Below are positions 1 to 8,741 of a stretch of 64,000 nt of DNA, piece by piece (position 1 is the first letter of the stretch; each line of letters begins with the position of its first letter). The notes under the pieces are model-generated. The model searched no databases and was not told where the DNA came from. It saw only the letters and a program-made list of their open reading frames with translations. The stretch spans positions 1 through 64,000 of the forward strand of contig JAQCNI010000138.1 of NCBI GenBank assembly GCA_028275105.1, written 5' to 3'. The position numbers and the translations under genes were made by a program. Source of the DNA: Halorubrum sp. (GTDB lineage Archaea > Halobacteriota > Halobacteria > Halobacteriales > Haloferacaceae).

Positions 1-145
1 AGCCCTCTACGGGGTACGAGTAACGGCTTCGTGGCAAAGCCACTGGCTGACTGTCCAGCAAACCTTAGACTCCCAATCTTTAGGATTGACCTGCTCGGCC
101 AACACCGGGTGGGAGGCCCGCGCCTTTAGCCGCGGGAGGATGTCA
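1..145 (+). mobile_element. Right end of an IS200/IS605-family (IS1341/TnpB-type) element, probably including the 3' part of its omega/reRNA; tnpB itself would lie left of the window
   Basis: Sequence caccgggtgggaggCCCGCGcctttagcCGCGGGaggatgtcac (about 106-144). The reverse complement starts GTGACATCCTCCCGCGGCTAAAGGCGCGGGC..., the GC hairpin plus GGATGTCA terminus I recognise from haloarchaeal OrfB/TnpB elements. Confidence 0.65.
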
Positions 146-1522
146 CACGAGCGGTTCTATCAGTTTGCGTCCCTCGGCGAGCAGCGACTCGACCCGGTCA
201 TCCGCGTCCGATTCGGCGTACACCCGTAGTTTCGGCTCGGTGCCCGACGGCCGGACGAGCACCCACGACCCGTTGTCCAGAAGGAGTTTGAATCCGTCGA
301 GCGTGACGACTTCGGCGACCGCGTGGCCGTCGACGGACTCCGGGATGTGATCCTCCAACTCGTCAAGGACGGCCGCCTTGCGGTCGTCCGCACAGTCGAT
401 GGACACCTTCCCGGCCGCAATCCGGCCGTGTTCGTCGAGTAACCGGTCGACGCGGTCGTCGAAGGGTTCCGCGTCGGCCGCGTCGGCCGCCAGCAACGAC
501 ATCAACACCCCGTCCTTCTCGCGGACGTGCCCCCGAATGGAGAAGCCGCCGGACTCCTCGCCGCCGAACAGCGCGTCGTGCTCGCCCATCGCCTCGGCGA
601 CCCACTTGAACCCGACCGGGGTTTCGAAAACCTCCTCGCCGTGCGCCTCCGCGATCCGGTCGACGAGGAACGTCGTCGAGACGGTCCGGACCGCCGGGCC
701 GGAGTCGGTCTCGAGGAGTCGGTCGTAACAGGCGGCGTAAAACAGGTTGGCGTCGAGGACGCCACGTTCGGGGGTTACCACCGCGATCCGGTCGGCGTCG
801 CCGTCGTTGGCGACGCCGAGGTCGACGTCGGTATCCGGGTCGGTTACGAGGTCGGCGAGGTCGGTGAGGTGCGCCGCGCTCGGCTCGGGAGATTCGCCGC
901 CGAACGTTGGGTCCCGGTCACAGCGCAGGCGACGGATCTCCGCGCCGGCCGCCTCCAGCAGGGCGTCCGTGACCCCGCGACCGCTCCCGTGCATCGCGTC
1001 GTACGCGACCGTGAGGCCCTCGAGGTCGGCGTCGACGAGGCCCCCGGCGGCGACCGCGTGGGGACCCACGAAGTCGTGGCGGCGGACCTCGCCGCGCTCG
1101 GCCTCGGGGAGGAGGGTGGGCTCCGCGAGCCGCGACTCGACGTCCTTCGTGACGTCCGGCAGGGCGGGGGCCCCGTCGCTCGGAATGAACTTCACGCCGT
1201 TGTACTCCGGCGGATTGTGGGAGGCGGTCACCATACAGGCCCCCGATAGCCCCTCGTTGGCGATGGCGTACGCAACTAGTGGGGTCGGGACGTCGCGCTC
1301 GGGAAGGAGGACGTCGAACCCGTTGCCGGAGAGCACCTCGGCGAGACTCTCGGCGAATCCCTCCGAGGTTTTGCGGGCGTCGTAGCCGACCGCGACCGGG
1401 GCGTCGTGGCCCGCCGAATCGAGGTGGTCCGCGACCGCCTGCCCGACGATCCGGACGCGGTCGTCGGTGAACGTGTCGAGGGTCGCTCGCCAGCCGTCCG
1501 TGCCGAAGGATATCTCGTCCAT
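143..1522 (-). CDS. Phosphohexomutase (phosphoglucomutase/phosphomannomutase/phosphoglucosamine mutase family)
   Basis: MDEISFGTDGWRA start, phosphoserine loop TASHNPPEYNGVK, metal loop NDGDADR, GGEESGG and RPSGTEPKLRVY motifs. Start placed at the internal Met at 1522. Confidence 0.93.
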   Translation of the reverse strand: MDEISFGTDGWRATLDTFTDDRVRIVGQAVADHLDSAGHDAPVAVGYDARKTSEGFAESLAEVLSGNGFDVLLPERDVPTPLVAYAIANEGLSGACMVTASHNPPEYNGVKFIPSDGAPALPDVTKDVESRLAEPTLLPEAERGEVRRHDFVGPHAVAAGGLVDADLEGLTVAYDAMHGSGRGVTDALLEAAGAEIRRLRCDRDPTFGGESPEPSAAHLTDLADLVTDPDTDVDLGVANDGDADRIAVVTPERGVLDANLFYAACYDRLLETDSGPAVRTVSTTFLVDRIAEAHGEEVFETPVGFKWVAEAMGEHDALFGGEESGGFSIRGHVREKDGVLMSLLAADAADAEPFDDRVDRLLDEHGRIAAGKVSIDCADDRKAAVLDELEDHIPESVDGHAVAEVVTLDGFKLLLDNGSWVLVRPSGTEPKLRVYAESDADDRVESLLAEGRKLIEPLV

Positions 1523-1694
1523 GTGAGCCGTCTCGGCCGCCGGGAACATAATGGGCGGTGACGGGGACGACGTTCGATCCCGGACGCGACCGGTTCGGGA
1601 CGGTCGCGTCATCCGTGACACGCGGTCGACCGCCGCGCAGTCCCCGTCGACCGTCTCTCCGTCTCCCGCGACTGCTTTACGGCCCGTGTCCCAT

Positions 1695-2597
1695 CTATGT
1701 GCCGTCGCCGAGGAGTTCGACCAGCAGGGCGTTCTGCGCGTGCATCCGGTTCTCGGCCTGATCCCAGACGAGTGCGCGATCCGACTCCAGAACCGCGTCC
1801 GTGATCTCCTCGCCGCGGTGGGCGGGCAAGCAGTGTAGCACCCGTGCGTCGGTGTCGGCGAGCAGATCCGCGTTCACCTGAAACTCGTCGAAGGCGGCGA
1901 GCTTCTCCGCGCGCTCGTCCTCCTGGCCCATCGAGATCCAGACGTCCGTGTAGACGATGTCGGCGTCGTCGACGACCGACTCCGGATCGGTCGTCGGTTC
2001 GACGTCGGCGCCGAACGACGCCGCGCGCTCGAAGACGGCCGAGTCCATTCCGTAGTCGGCGGGCGTCGCGACGGCGACGTCGATTCCCGCCATCGCCGCG
2101 CCGACGACGAACGACTGGCCGACGTTGTTGCCGTCGCCGACCCACGCCACGCTGGCGTCCTCGCCGACCGCCTCCCGGATCGTGAGCAGGTCCGCGAGCG
2201 TCTGGCAGGGGTGAGCCTCGTCGGTGAGCCCGTTGATCACGGGACAGTCGGCGTGCTCGGCGAGTTCGACGACGTCGGCGTGATCGAACAGCCGCGCCAT
2301 CGTGCCGTCGACGTACCGGCCGAGGACGCGGGCGGTGTCTCGGAGGGGCTCGCCGTGACCCAACTGGAGGTCCTCGGGGCCGAGAAACATCGCGTGGCCG
2401 CCGAGCCGGGTCATCCCCGTCTCGAAGGAGATCCGCGTCCGCGTCGACGGTTTCTCGAAGATCATCCCGAGCGTCGTGTCGGGGAATCGAGGAGCGCTCT
2501 CGCCGGCCTTCATCGCGGCCGCGCGGTCGAGAAGATGATCGAGCTCCGCGGGCGTCACGTCGTCGATATCGAGGAAGTCGTCAGTTGCGAGTGGCAT
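1695..2597 (-). CDS. argF: Ornithine carbamoyltransferase
   Basis: FEKPSTRTRISFETGM (carbamoyl-phosphate loop) and HCLPAHRGEEI motifs; in the arginine cluster. Start at MPLATDDFLDIDD. Confidence 0.95.
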   Translation of the reverse strand: MPLATDDFLDIDDVTPAELDHLLDRAAAMKAGESAPRFPDTTLGMIFEKPSTRTRISFETGMTRLGGHAMFLGPEDLQLGHGEPLRDTARVLGRYVDGTMARLFDHADVVELAEHADCPVINGLTDEAHPCQTLADLLTIREAVGEDASVAWVGDGNNVGQSFVVGAAMAGIDVAVATPADYGMDSAVFERAASFGADVEPTTDPESVVDDADIVYTDVWISMGQEDERAEKLAAFDEFQVNADLLADTDARVLHCLPAHRGEEITDAVLESDRALVWDQAENRMHAQNALLVELLGDGT

Positions 2598-2698
2598 GTG
2601 AATGGTATCGGGGTGGATTCGTGTGGGTGGTGTCGGATCGAATTCGTGTGGGTGGTGTGCTCGGCGTGTCACGGCGGCGCCGCGGGCGAGCGCGTCGC

Positions 2699-3946
2699 TT
2701 ACGTTCGCTCCCAACAGACGTCCGCCAGCACAGTCGCCGCCCGGTCGAGCTCCGACAGCGGGAGCCGCTCGTTGGGGGCGTGGTCGAGCGAGGAGTCGCC
2801 CGGACCGTACGTGACCATCGGGCAGTCCCATTCGGCCGCGTAGAGGTTCATGTCGCTCGTTCCCGTCTTCCGCAACAGGCGGACGTCGCCGCCGGCCCCC
2901 CGGATCGCCACGCGGAAGGCCCGCGCGAGGTCGGTCCGCGGACTCTCCATCACCGGGGGGATCGGCTCCTGCCACTGGACGGTGCCGGTCGTCAGCTCCC
3001 CCTCGGCGAGCTCGTGGATCCCGTCAACCGTCCGCGCCGGGGGGACCCGCAGTTGGACGTCCATCGTCGTCTCGACGGCAAGCCCGTCGTCGGTCAGCCC
3101 CCCGTCGACCGAGACCGGTTTCGTCGTTACTTGCTCGAAGACGGGCGTGTCGGGGTCGGTCGGCGTGAACGTCTCCTCAACGCCGTGCCACCAGTCGATC
3201 GCGTGCTGTATCGCGTTCGGCTCCGGCCGCGAGGAGTGGCCCGATTCGCTGGTGTTCACGTACGTCCCGGCAAGGAATCCGCGGTAGCCCAGCGTGATCC
3301 CGTCCCAGCCGGACGGCTCGCCGTTCACGACCGCCTCGGGCGCATCGCGGTCGGCGACGAGGTGCCGCGCGCCGCGGGAGTCCGTCTCCTCGCCGGCGAC
3401 GCCGACGAACGAGACGCCGGCGGCGACGGCCGCAACCGCCATCGAGACGAGGGGGCCGGTGGCGTCGACCGCGCCGCGGCCCCACAACACCGGCTCGCCG
3501 GGGCCGCCCACGAGGCCCTCAATCGCGCAGAGGTCCTCGTCGCCCGCCGGCCGCACCTCAACGGGAATGTCACCGGGGACGGTGTCGAGATGCGACGTCA
3601 ACAACACCGCGTCGTTTGCGGGCGCGCGGACGTTTCCGACCTCGTCGATCCACGCCTCGCGGCCGTTGGCCGCGAAGAAGTCGACGAGCCGTTCGGCGGC
3701 CGCCGACTCCTCACCCGACGGCGAGGGGATCGACACGAGGTCGTACAGCAGCTTTCGTCCCGGCGTGTCGCAGGCGGCGGGGTACCCGCCGCCGGCGACG
3801 ACGTCAGTGGGAGTGCCGGGAACGTCGGGGGCGTCGGAATCGGTCGAGTCGGAATCGGTCGAGTCGGAACCGGTCGAGCCGGACCCGCGCCCGGAATCGT
3901 CACCCGCCTCGGAGCGCTCCGAGTGTCCCTCGGGAGCGGCGGTCAC
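2699..3946 (-). CDS. argE: [LysW]-ornithine/lysine hydrolase (M20 family)
   Basis: M20 motifs LLTSHLDTVPG, GRGAVDATGPL, SGHSSRPEPNA; 4-nt overlap with the aminotransferase gene. Acidic N-terminal extension. Confidence 0.87.
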   Translation of the reverse strand: MTAAPEGHSERSEAGDDSGRGSGSTGSDSTDSDSTDSDAPDVPGTPTDVVAGGGYPAACDTPGRKLLYDLVSIPSPSGEESAAAERLVDFFAANGREAWIDEVGNVRAPANDAVLLTSHLDTVPGDIPVEVRPAGDEDLCAIEGLVGGPGEPVLWGRGAVDATGPLVSMAVAAVAAGVSFVGVAGEETDSRGARHLVADRDAPEAVVNGEPSGWDGITLGYRGFLAGTYVNTSESGHSSRPEPNAIQHAIDWWHGVEETFTPTDPDTPVFEQVTTKPVSVDGGLTDDGLAVETTMDVQLRVPPARTVDGIHELAEGELTTGTVQWQEPIPPVMESPRTDLARAFRVAIRGAGGDVRLLRKTGTSDMNLYAAEWDCPMVTYGPGDSSLDHAPNERLPLSELDRAATVLADVCWERT

Positions 3947-5070
3947 GCCATCACCTCCACGAGCGCGTCGACGACGCGGTCGGCATGCTCGCGCTCGACC
4001 GTCAGCGGCGGGAGGAGCCGCAACACGGTGCGTCCCGCCGGCAGAGCGAGGATCCGATGTTCGATGGCGAGGTCACGCAACAGCCGGTTCGAGCCGCGTT
4101 TTACCTCGATCCCGATCATCAGGCCGTCGCCGCGCACGTCGCGGACGTCGTCGCCGAGCCGGCGCTCGACCTCCCCGCGAAGGTACGAGCCGACCTCGGC
4201 GGCGTGGGCGGGGAGTCCCTCGCGCTTGATCACGTCGAGCGTCGCGACCGCGGCCGCGGAGACGACCGGCCCGCCGGAGAACGTCGAGCCGTGGTCGCCC
4301 GCGTCGGCCGCGATCCAGTCGCGACACAGCGTCGCGCCGATCGGGAGCCCGCTGCCGAGCCCCTTCGCGGTCGTCAGGATGTCGGGGACGACGTCGTGGC
4401 GGTCCGCGGCCCACAGCGACCCCGTTCGACCGAGTCCGGTTTGGATCTCGTCGAGGATCAGCGCCGCCCCGGACGTCGCCGTTGCGACCCGGACCGTCTG
4501 GAGGTACTCGGTCGGGACCGGATTGATCCCGCCCTCGCCCTGGAGCGGTTCGAGGATCACGCCGGCGGTTTCGTCGTCGACGGCCTCACGCATCGCCTCG
4601 CCGTCCCCGTACGGGACGAACTCGACGCCGTCGATCAGGGGGCCGAACGGCTTCTTGTACTTGTCCTTCCAGGTGGTCGCCAGCGCGCCCATCGTCCGGC
4701 CGTGGAACCCCTGTGTCGTCGCCACGATCTTCTCGCGGCCGGTGGCACTCCGAGCAAACTTCAGGGCCGCCTCATTGGCCTCGGTGCCGGAGTTACACAG
4801 CCAGACCTTGCCGACGTCGACGGGGGCGACCTCGGCCAGCCGCTCGTACAGCGCCGTCCGTGCGGCGTGGGGATACGACGCCTGAACGTACAGCAGATCC
4901 TCGAGTTGGCTCGTCGCCGCGTCGACGACCTCGGGGTGACAGTGGCCGACCGGGGTACACGCGTAGCTCGCGCCGAAGTCGAGGTACTCGGTTCCGTTCG
5001 TGTCGTGTACGAACACCCCGTCGCCGGACGCGATCTCGATCGGTTTTTCGGAGAAGACGAACCCGCTCAT
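3943..5070 (-). CDS. argD: Acetylornithine/[LysW]-aminoadipate semialdehyde aminotransferase
   Basis: Class III aminotransferase: CNSGTEANEAALKFAR, ALILDEIQTGLGRTG, TTAKGLGSGLPIGA. Confidence 0.92.
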   Translation of the reverse strand: MSGFVFSEKPIEIASGDGVFVHDTNGTEYLDFGASYACTPVGHCHPEVVDAATSQLEDLLYVQASYPHAARTALYERLAEVAPVDVGKVWLCNSGTEANEAALKFARSATGREKIVATTQGFHGRTMGALATTWKDKYKKPFGPLIDGVEFVPYGDGEAMREAVDDETAGVILEPLQGEGGINPVPTEYLQTVRVATATSGAALILDEIQTGLGRTGSLWAADRHDVVPDILTTAKGLGSGLPIGATLCRDWIAADAGDHGSTFSGGPVVSAAAVATLDVIKREGLPAHAAEVGSYLRGEVERRLGDDVRDVRGDGLMIGIEVKRGSNRLLRDLAIEHRILALPAGRTVLRLLPPLTVEREHADRVVDALVEVMA

Positions 5071-6101
5071 GCGGTTTCACCCCCGGTTTCGGCGTCGGCA
5101 TCGTTGCCGGCGTCGACCGCCGAGCGCTCGATGGTCGTCCCCGTGCCGTCCAGCGCCGCGACGACCGGATCGCGGACGTTCGCGTCCGCGACGACGACGC
5201 GGCCGGAACCGGCCGAGAGCGCCTCCGTCGCGGCCATCACCTTCTTGTCCATGAACCCCTCCGCGGCCGACTCGACCGCGTCGAGCTCCGCGGGCGTCGT
5301 CGCCGAGTCGATCAGCGTGTTCGGGTCGTCGGGGTCCGCGTACACCCCCGCGACGTCCGTCAGCAGGACGAGGTCGGCGTCGAGCCCGCCGGCAACCGCG
5401 GCCGCGGCCCGGTCCGCGTCGGTGTTGACGGGCGTGACCCCGCCGTCGTCCTCGTTCCCTTCCATCGGAGGTGAGACGACGGGGGTGTAGCCGTCGGCAA
5501 GCAGGCCCTCGAGGAGCCCGGCGTTGACCGATTCGGGCCTCCCCGAGTGTTCGCCGCGTTTGATCTTCCGTTTGCCGTCCTCGACGACGCGGATCGCCGA
5601 CTTGCGGGGTCCCGAGAGGAGCCCGCCGTCGACGCCCGAGAGGCCGACCGCATCGACGCCCGCCTCGCGGAACCGCGCCGTCAGCTCCGTGTTGAGCGTG
5701 CCCGCCATCGCCATCGTGAACGCCTCCATCGTCTCGGCGTCGGTGAACCGACCGGTGACGCCGGAGGCTGACTCGACGTACGCCGGCTCCATGCCGAGGC
5801 GTTCGATCGTCTCGTCGACGACCGTCGAGCCGCCGTGAACGACGACGACGCGCCGGCCGTTGGCGACGAGATCGGCGACGTCGCCGACCGCGCCGGCCGG
5901 ATCGACCGCCTTCGCGCCGCCGACCTTCACGACGACGGGCGGCTCGTTGGCGTCGCGTCCGGCGTCGGCGTCGCGTCCGGCGTCGGCGTCGCGTCCACCG
6001 CCGGCGTCGCGTCCGGCGTCGGCGTCGCGTCCACCGCCGGCGTCGCGTCCGCCGTCGACACCATGTCCGCCGTCCGCAGCCACATCGCGTCCCCCCGTCA
6101 T
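5067..6101 (-). CDS. argB: [LysW]-glutamate/aminoadipate kinase (acetylglutamate kinase family)
   Basis: VVVKVGGAKAVD..VVVHGGSTVVDE..VLLTDVAGVYADPDD; starts in an ATGA overlap with the argC stop; N-terminal 18-bp minisatellite. Confidence 0.88.
   Translation of the reverse strand: MTGGRDVAADGGHGVDGGRDAGGGRDADAGRDAGGGRDADAGRDADAGRDANEPPVVVKVGGAKAVDPAGAVGDVADLVANGRRVVVVHGGSTVVDETIERLGMEPAYVESASGVTGRFTDAETMEAFTMAMAGTLNTELTARFREAGVDAVGLSGVDGGLLSGPRKSAIRVVEDGKRKIKRGEHSGRPESVNAGLLEGLLADGYTPVVSPPMEGNEDDGGVTPVNTDADRAAAAVAGGLDADLVLLTDVAGVYADPDDPNTLIDSATTPAELDAVESAAEGFMDKKVMAATEALSAGSGRVVVADANVRDPVVAALDGTGTTIERSAVDAGNDADAETGGETA
5950..6057 (+). repeat. Six tandem 18-bp units inside the 5' end of argB (GRDAGG / GRDADA hexapeptides)
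   Basis: gcgtcgcgtccggcgtcg / gcgtcgcgtccaccgccg / gcgtcgcgtccgccgtcg variants repeat with exact 18-bp period from 5950 to 6057. Confidence 0.9.
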
Positions 6102-7246
6102 GGCGCACCCACCGGGTGGAGCCCGTCGAACTCGAGGCCGGCGGTCTCGGGCAGCCCGAGCGCGACGTTGGCCGCGTGGACCGCCTGGCCGGCCGACCCC
6201 TTGGTCATGTTGTCGATCGCCGAGAACACGACGACGCGCCGGTTCCCGGGGTCGAGCTCGAACCCGACCTCGCCGTGGTTGCTACCCGCAACCGCCTTCG
6301 GCTCGGGGTAGCGGTAGACGCCGCCCCCACCCGAGACGATCCGCATGAACGGCTCGTCGGCGTACGCTCCGCGGTAGGCGCCCCAGAGGTCGCCCTTCGA
6401 GACGGGGGCGTCGGGGAAGACATGACAGGTGGCGCTCGCGCCCCGGACCATGTCGACCGCGTGGACCGTGAACGAGACCGACAGGCCGAGATACGCCTCG
6501 ATTTCCGCCTCGTGGCGGTGGCCGGTCGGGGCGTACGGCCGGACGACGCCGGAGCGTTCGGGGTGCGAGGAGGCCGCACCGCCGCCGGCGCCACCCTCGG
6601 AGGAGCCGACCTTCACGTCGACGACGACCTCGCCCGTGTCGGGGGCGAGGATACCCTCGTCGACGAGAGGTTTTACGCCGAGGATCGTCGCCGTCGCGTT
6701 ACAGCCGCCGGCGGCTATCAGGTCGGCGCCGGGGAGGTTCTCGCGGTTGAGTTCGGGAAGCGCGTACTCCGCGCGGTCGAGATACTCGGGCGACGCGTGG
6801 CCGTCGTACCACTCGTCGTAGGCGTCGGCGTCGGGGAGCCGGAAGTCGGCCGAGAGGTCGACGACCGTGTCGGCCGCCGCGAGAAACTCGTCGATCCGCT
6901 CCATCGAGACGCCGTGTGGCGTCGCCGCGAAGAGGACGTCGACGGATTCCAGATCGGCGGGGTCCGAAAAGCGGAGGTCGAGCCCCCGCAGGTTCGGATG
7001 GGACCGGCCGACGGTCATGTTGTCGGCCGAGCGCGACGTCGCCTGGACGACGTCGAACGAGGGGTGCCCCGAGAGGATCCGCAGCAGTTCGCCGCCGGTG
7101 AACCCGGTGCCGCCGACGACGCTCGCAGAGTGGGATTCGGTCGATGCGGCGGGGTTGGTTTCGGTCGATGCGTCGGTGTCAGTCAACTCGGCGGCATCGC
7201 CGTCGACGGCCGCGTCGCCGCCGGCCGTATCGGCGTCGACGGTCAT
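6098..7246 (-). CDS. argC: N-acetyl-gamma-glutamyl-phosphate / [LysW]-glutamyl-phosphate reductase
   Basis: ASVVGGTGFTGGELLRILSGHP nucleotide-binding motif, catalytic AAGGCNATATIL, HRHEAEIE. Start chosen at MTVDADTAGG; an upstream Met at 7300 is also possible. Confidence 0.92.
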   Translation of the reverse strand: MTVDADTAGGDAAVDGDAAELTDTDASTETNPAASTESHSASVVGGTGFTGGELLRILSGHPSFDVVQATSRSADNMTVGRSHPNLRGLDLRFSDPADLESVDVLFAATPHGVSMERIDEFLAAADTVVDLSADFRLPDADAYDEWYDGHASPEYLDRAEYALPELNRENLPGADLIAAGGCNATATILGVKPLVDEGILAPDTGEVVVDVKVGSSEGGAGGGAASSHPERSGVVRPYAPTGHRHEAEIEAYLGLSVSFTVHAVDMVRGASATCHVFPDAPVSKGDLWGAYRGAYADEPFMRIVSGGGGVYRYPEPKAVAGSNHGEVGFELDPGNRRVVVFSAIDNMTKGSAGQAVHAANVALGLPETAGLEFDGLHPVGAP

Positions 7247-7277
7247 GAACCGCCCCCGTCGGTTTCGTTCCCGGGCG

Positions 7278-8186
7278 TCATATCGTGACCTCGTCGACAT
7301 CGTCGGCGGCGGAGTCGTCAGACGCGGCGGCCGCGGCTCGCCGCTCGAGCCAGTCCGCGACCCGGGCGGGCACGTCGACGTCGGTCGCCTCGTTGAGCGC
7401 CTTGAACTCCACCGTGTGGTTCACCTCGTGGACGGTGTACTCGCCGGAGTCCGCGCCGCCGACCTCCATCAGGTCGACGCCAAGCAGCCCGCCGCCGACC
7501 GCCTCGGAGGCGCGCTCGACGAGGTCGCGCGCGCGGTCGTCGACCGCGAACGACTCGGTCTCGCCACCCTTCGCGGCGTTCGTGAGCCAGTGGTCCGAAG
7601 AGCGCGTCATCGCGGCGACCGGCTCGCCGTCGACGGCAACCACGCGGACGTCGCGGCCGGGCTTGTCCACGAACTCCTGGACGTAGAACACCTTGTGCTC
7701 GTAGTGGCCCAGCGTCTCCTTGTGTTCTAAGATCGCCTCGGCGGCGTTCCGCGAGTCGATCTTCGCCATCAACCGGCCCCACGAGCCGACGACGGGTTTG
7801 AGGACGCAGGGGTAGCCGAACGACTCGATCGCCTCCATCGCGGCCTCCTTGGTGAACGCCACCTCCGTGGCCGGAGTGGGGACGCCCGCCTCCGCGAGCG
7901 CTAGCGAGTTCTTCGCCTTGTCGGCACACACCTCCGCCGTCTCCGGGGCGTTCACGACGGTGACGCCGTAGCTCGCGAGGAACCGCGTGGCGTACAGCGA
8001 CCGGCTCGTCGAGAGGCACCGGTCGACGACGAGGTCAAGATCGCCGACGTTCGCGGTCGTCGAGTCGAGGCTGAACCGCTCCCGGCGGACGTCGATCTTC
8101 TCGATCTCGTGGCCGCGCTCCCGGAGCTCCGCGAGCAGCAGCTTCTCGTCGCGGCGGATCCGCGAGTAGAGGACGCCTATGTACAT
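7278..8186 (-). CDS. argX: Glutamate/alpha-aminoadipate-LysW ligase (RimK-like ATP-grasp)
   Basis: ATP-grasp motifs PCVLKPVVGSWGRLMAKI, YVQEFVDKPGRDVRV, LMEVGG..EVNHTVEFKAL; adjacent to lysW. Confidence 0.92.
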   Translation of the reverse strand: MYIGVLYSRIRRDEKLLLAELRERGHEIEKIDVRRERFSLDSTTANVGDLDLVVDRCLSTSRSLYATRFLASYGVTVVNAPETAEVCADKAKNSLALAEAGVPTPATEVAFTKEAAMEAIESFGYPCVLKPVVGSWGRLMAKIDSRNAAEAILEHKETLGHYEHKVFYVQEFVDKPGRDVRVVAVDGEPVAAMTRSSDHWLTNAAKGGETESFAVDDRARDLVERASEAVGGGLLGVDLMEVGGADSGEYTVHEVNHTVEFKALNEATDVDVPARVADWLERRAAAAASDDSAADDVDEVTI

Positions 8187-8215
8187 CGCAAGGACTCCGC
8201 TGTCGTCGACGTCAT

Positions 8216-8404
8216 CTACTCCCCCCAGTCCTCCTCGAGTTCGGGGGCCTCCTCGAGCACGACGGGATCGAGCGAGATCACTTCGAGCTCGGTCCCGGTG
8301 ACCGGGCTATCGATGATCTCGCCGACTTCGACGTCGGCCGGAAGCTCGATCTCCTCGCCCGTGATCGGTTCCTCCGCCAGCACCGGATCGGTTTCGGTCG
8401 TCAT
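8216..8404 (-). CDS. argW: Amino-group carrier protein LysW/ArgW
   Basis: 62-aa acidic protein ending in the diagnostic EDWGE tail, next to the LysX/ArgX ligase; core VGEIIDSPVTGTELEVISLDP matches LysW spacing. Confidence 0.9.
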   Translation of the reverse strand: MTTETDPVLAEEPITGEEIELPADVEVGEIIDSPVTGTELEVISLDPVVLEEAPELEEDWGE

Positions 8405-8616
8405 CGTGAGAAGTACTCCCCACCGAAAACCAATAAACCCTTCGAACTTGTAATATAGCTTATACTCGCATGGACGTCCCTAACGGGCCGAAAGCGGGAT
8501 CATACAGGTCGTGCGAAATCTAATGTCGGATCTCAATAATGTATTATCCCCCTACGGGGACGGCGGCGGGGACGGCGGTCCGTCGGTGGCCACCGGCCGC
8601 TCGTGTCGTCGCCGGA

Positions 8617-8690
8617 GTCGTCGGGGGCGGCGGCGTCGGAGGCGGCGTCGGAGGCGGCGGCGTCGGCATCGGCGTCCGCGGGAACGAAAC
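8617..8690. repeat. Low-complexity GGC/GTC-type repeat between argH and argW
   Basis: ggcggcggcgtcggaggcggcgtcggaggcggcggcgtcggcatcggcgtc. Confidence 0.75.
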
Positions 8691-8741
8691 GGTCCGGACC
8701 GGGAGCGCCCCGACGCGGGACGGCTGCCGATCGACTCGGCG

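Noticed and set aside
2585-4885. 766-aa plus-strand ORF across argE/argD
   Set aside because: Antisense to two convincing arginine genes; no family recognised and highly basic composition, unlike haloarchaeal proteins.
5950-6057. Regular repeats that might suggest a CRISPR array
   Set aside because: Units are contiguous with no unique spacers and are in frame in argB; this is a minisatellite. No spacer-repeat arrays were seen elsewhere.
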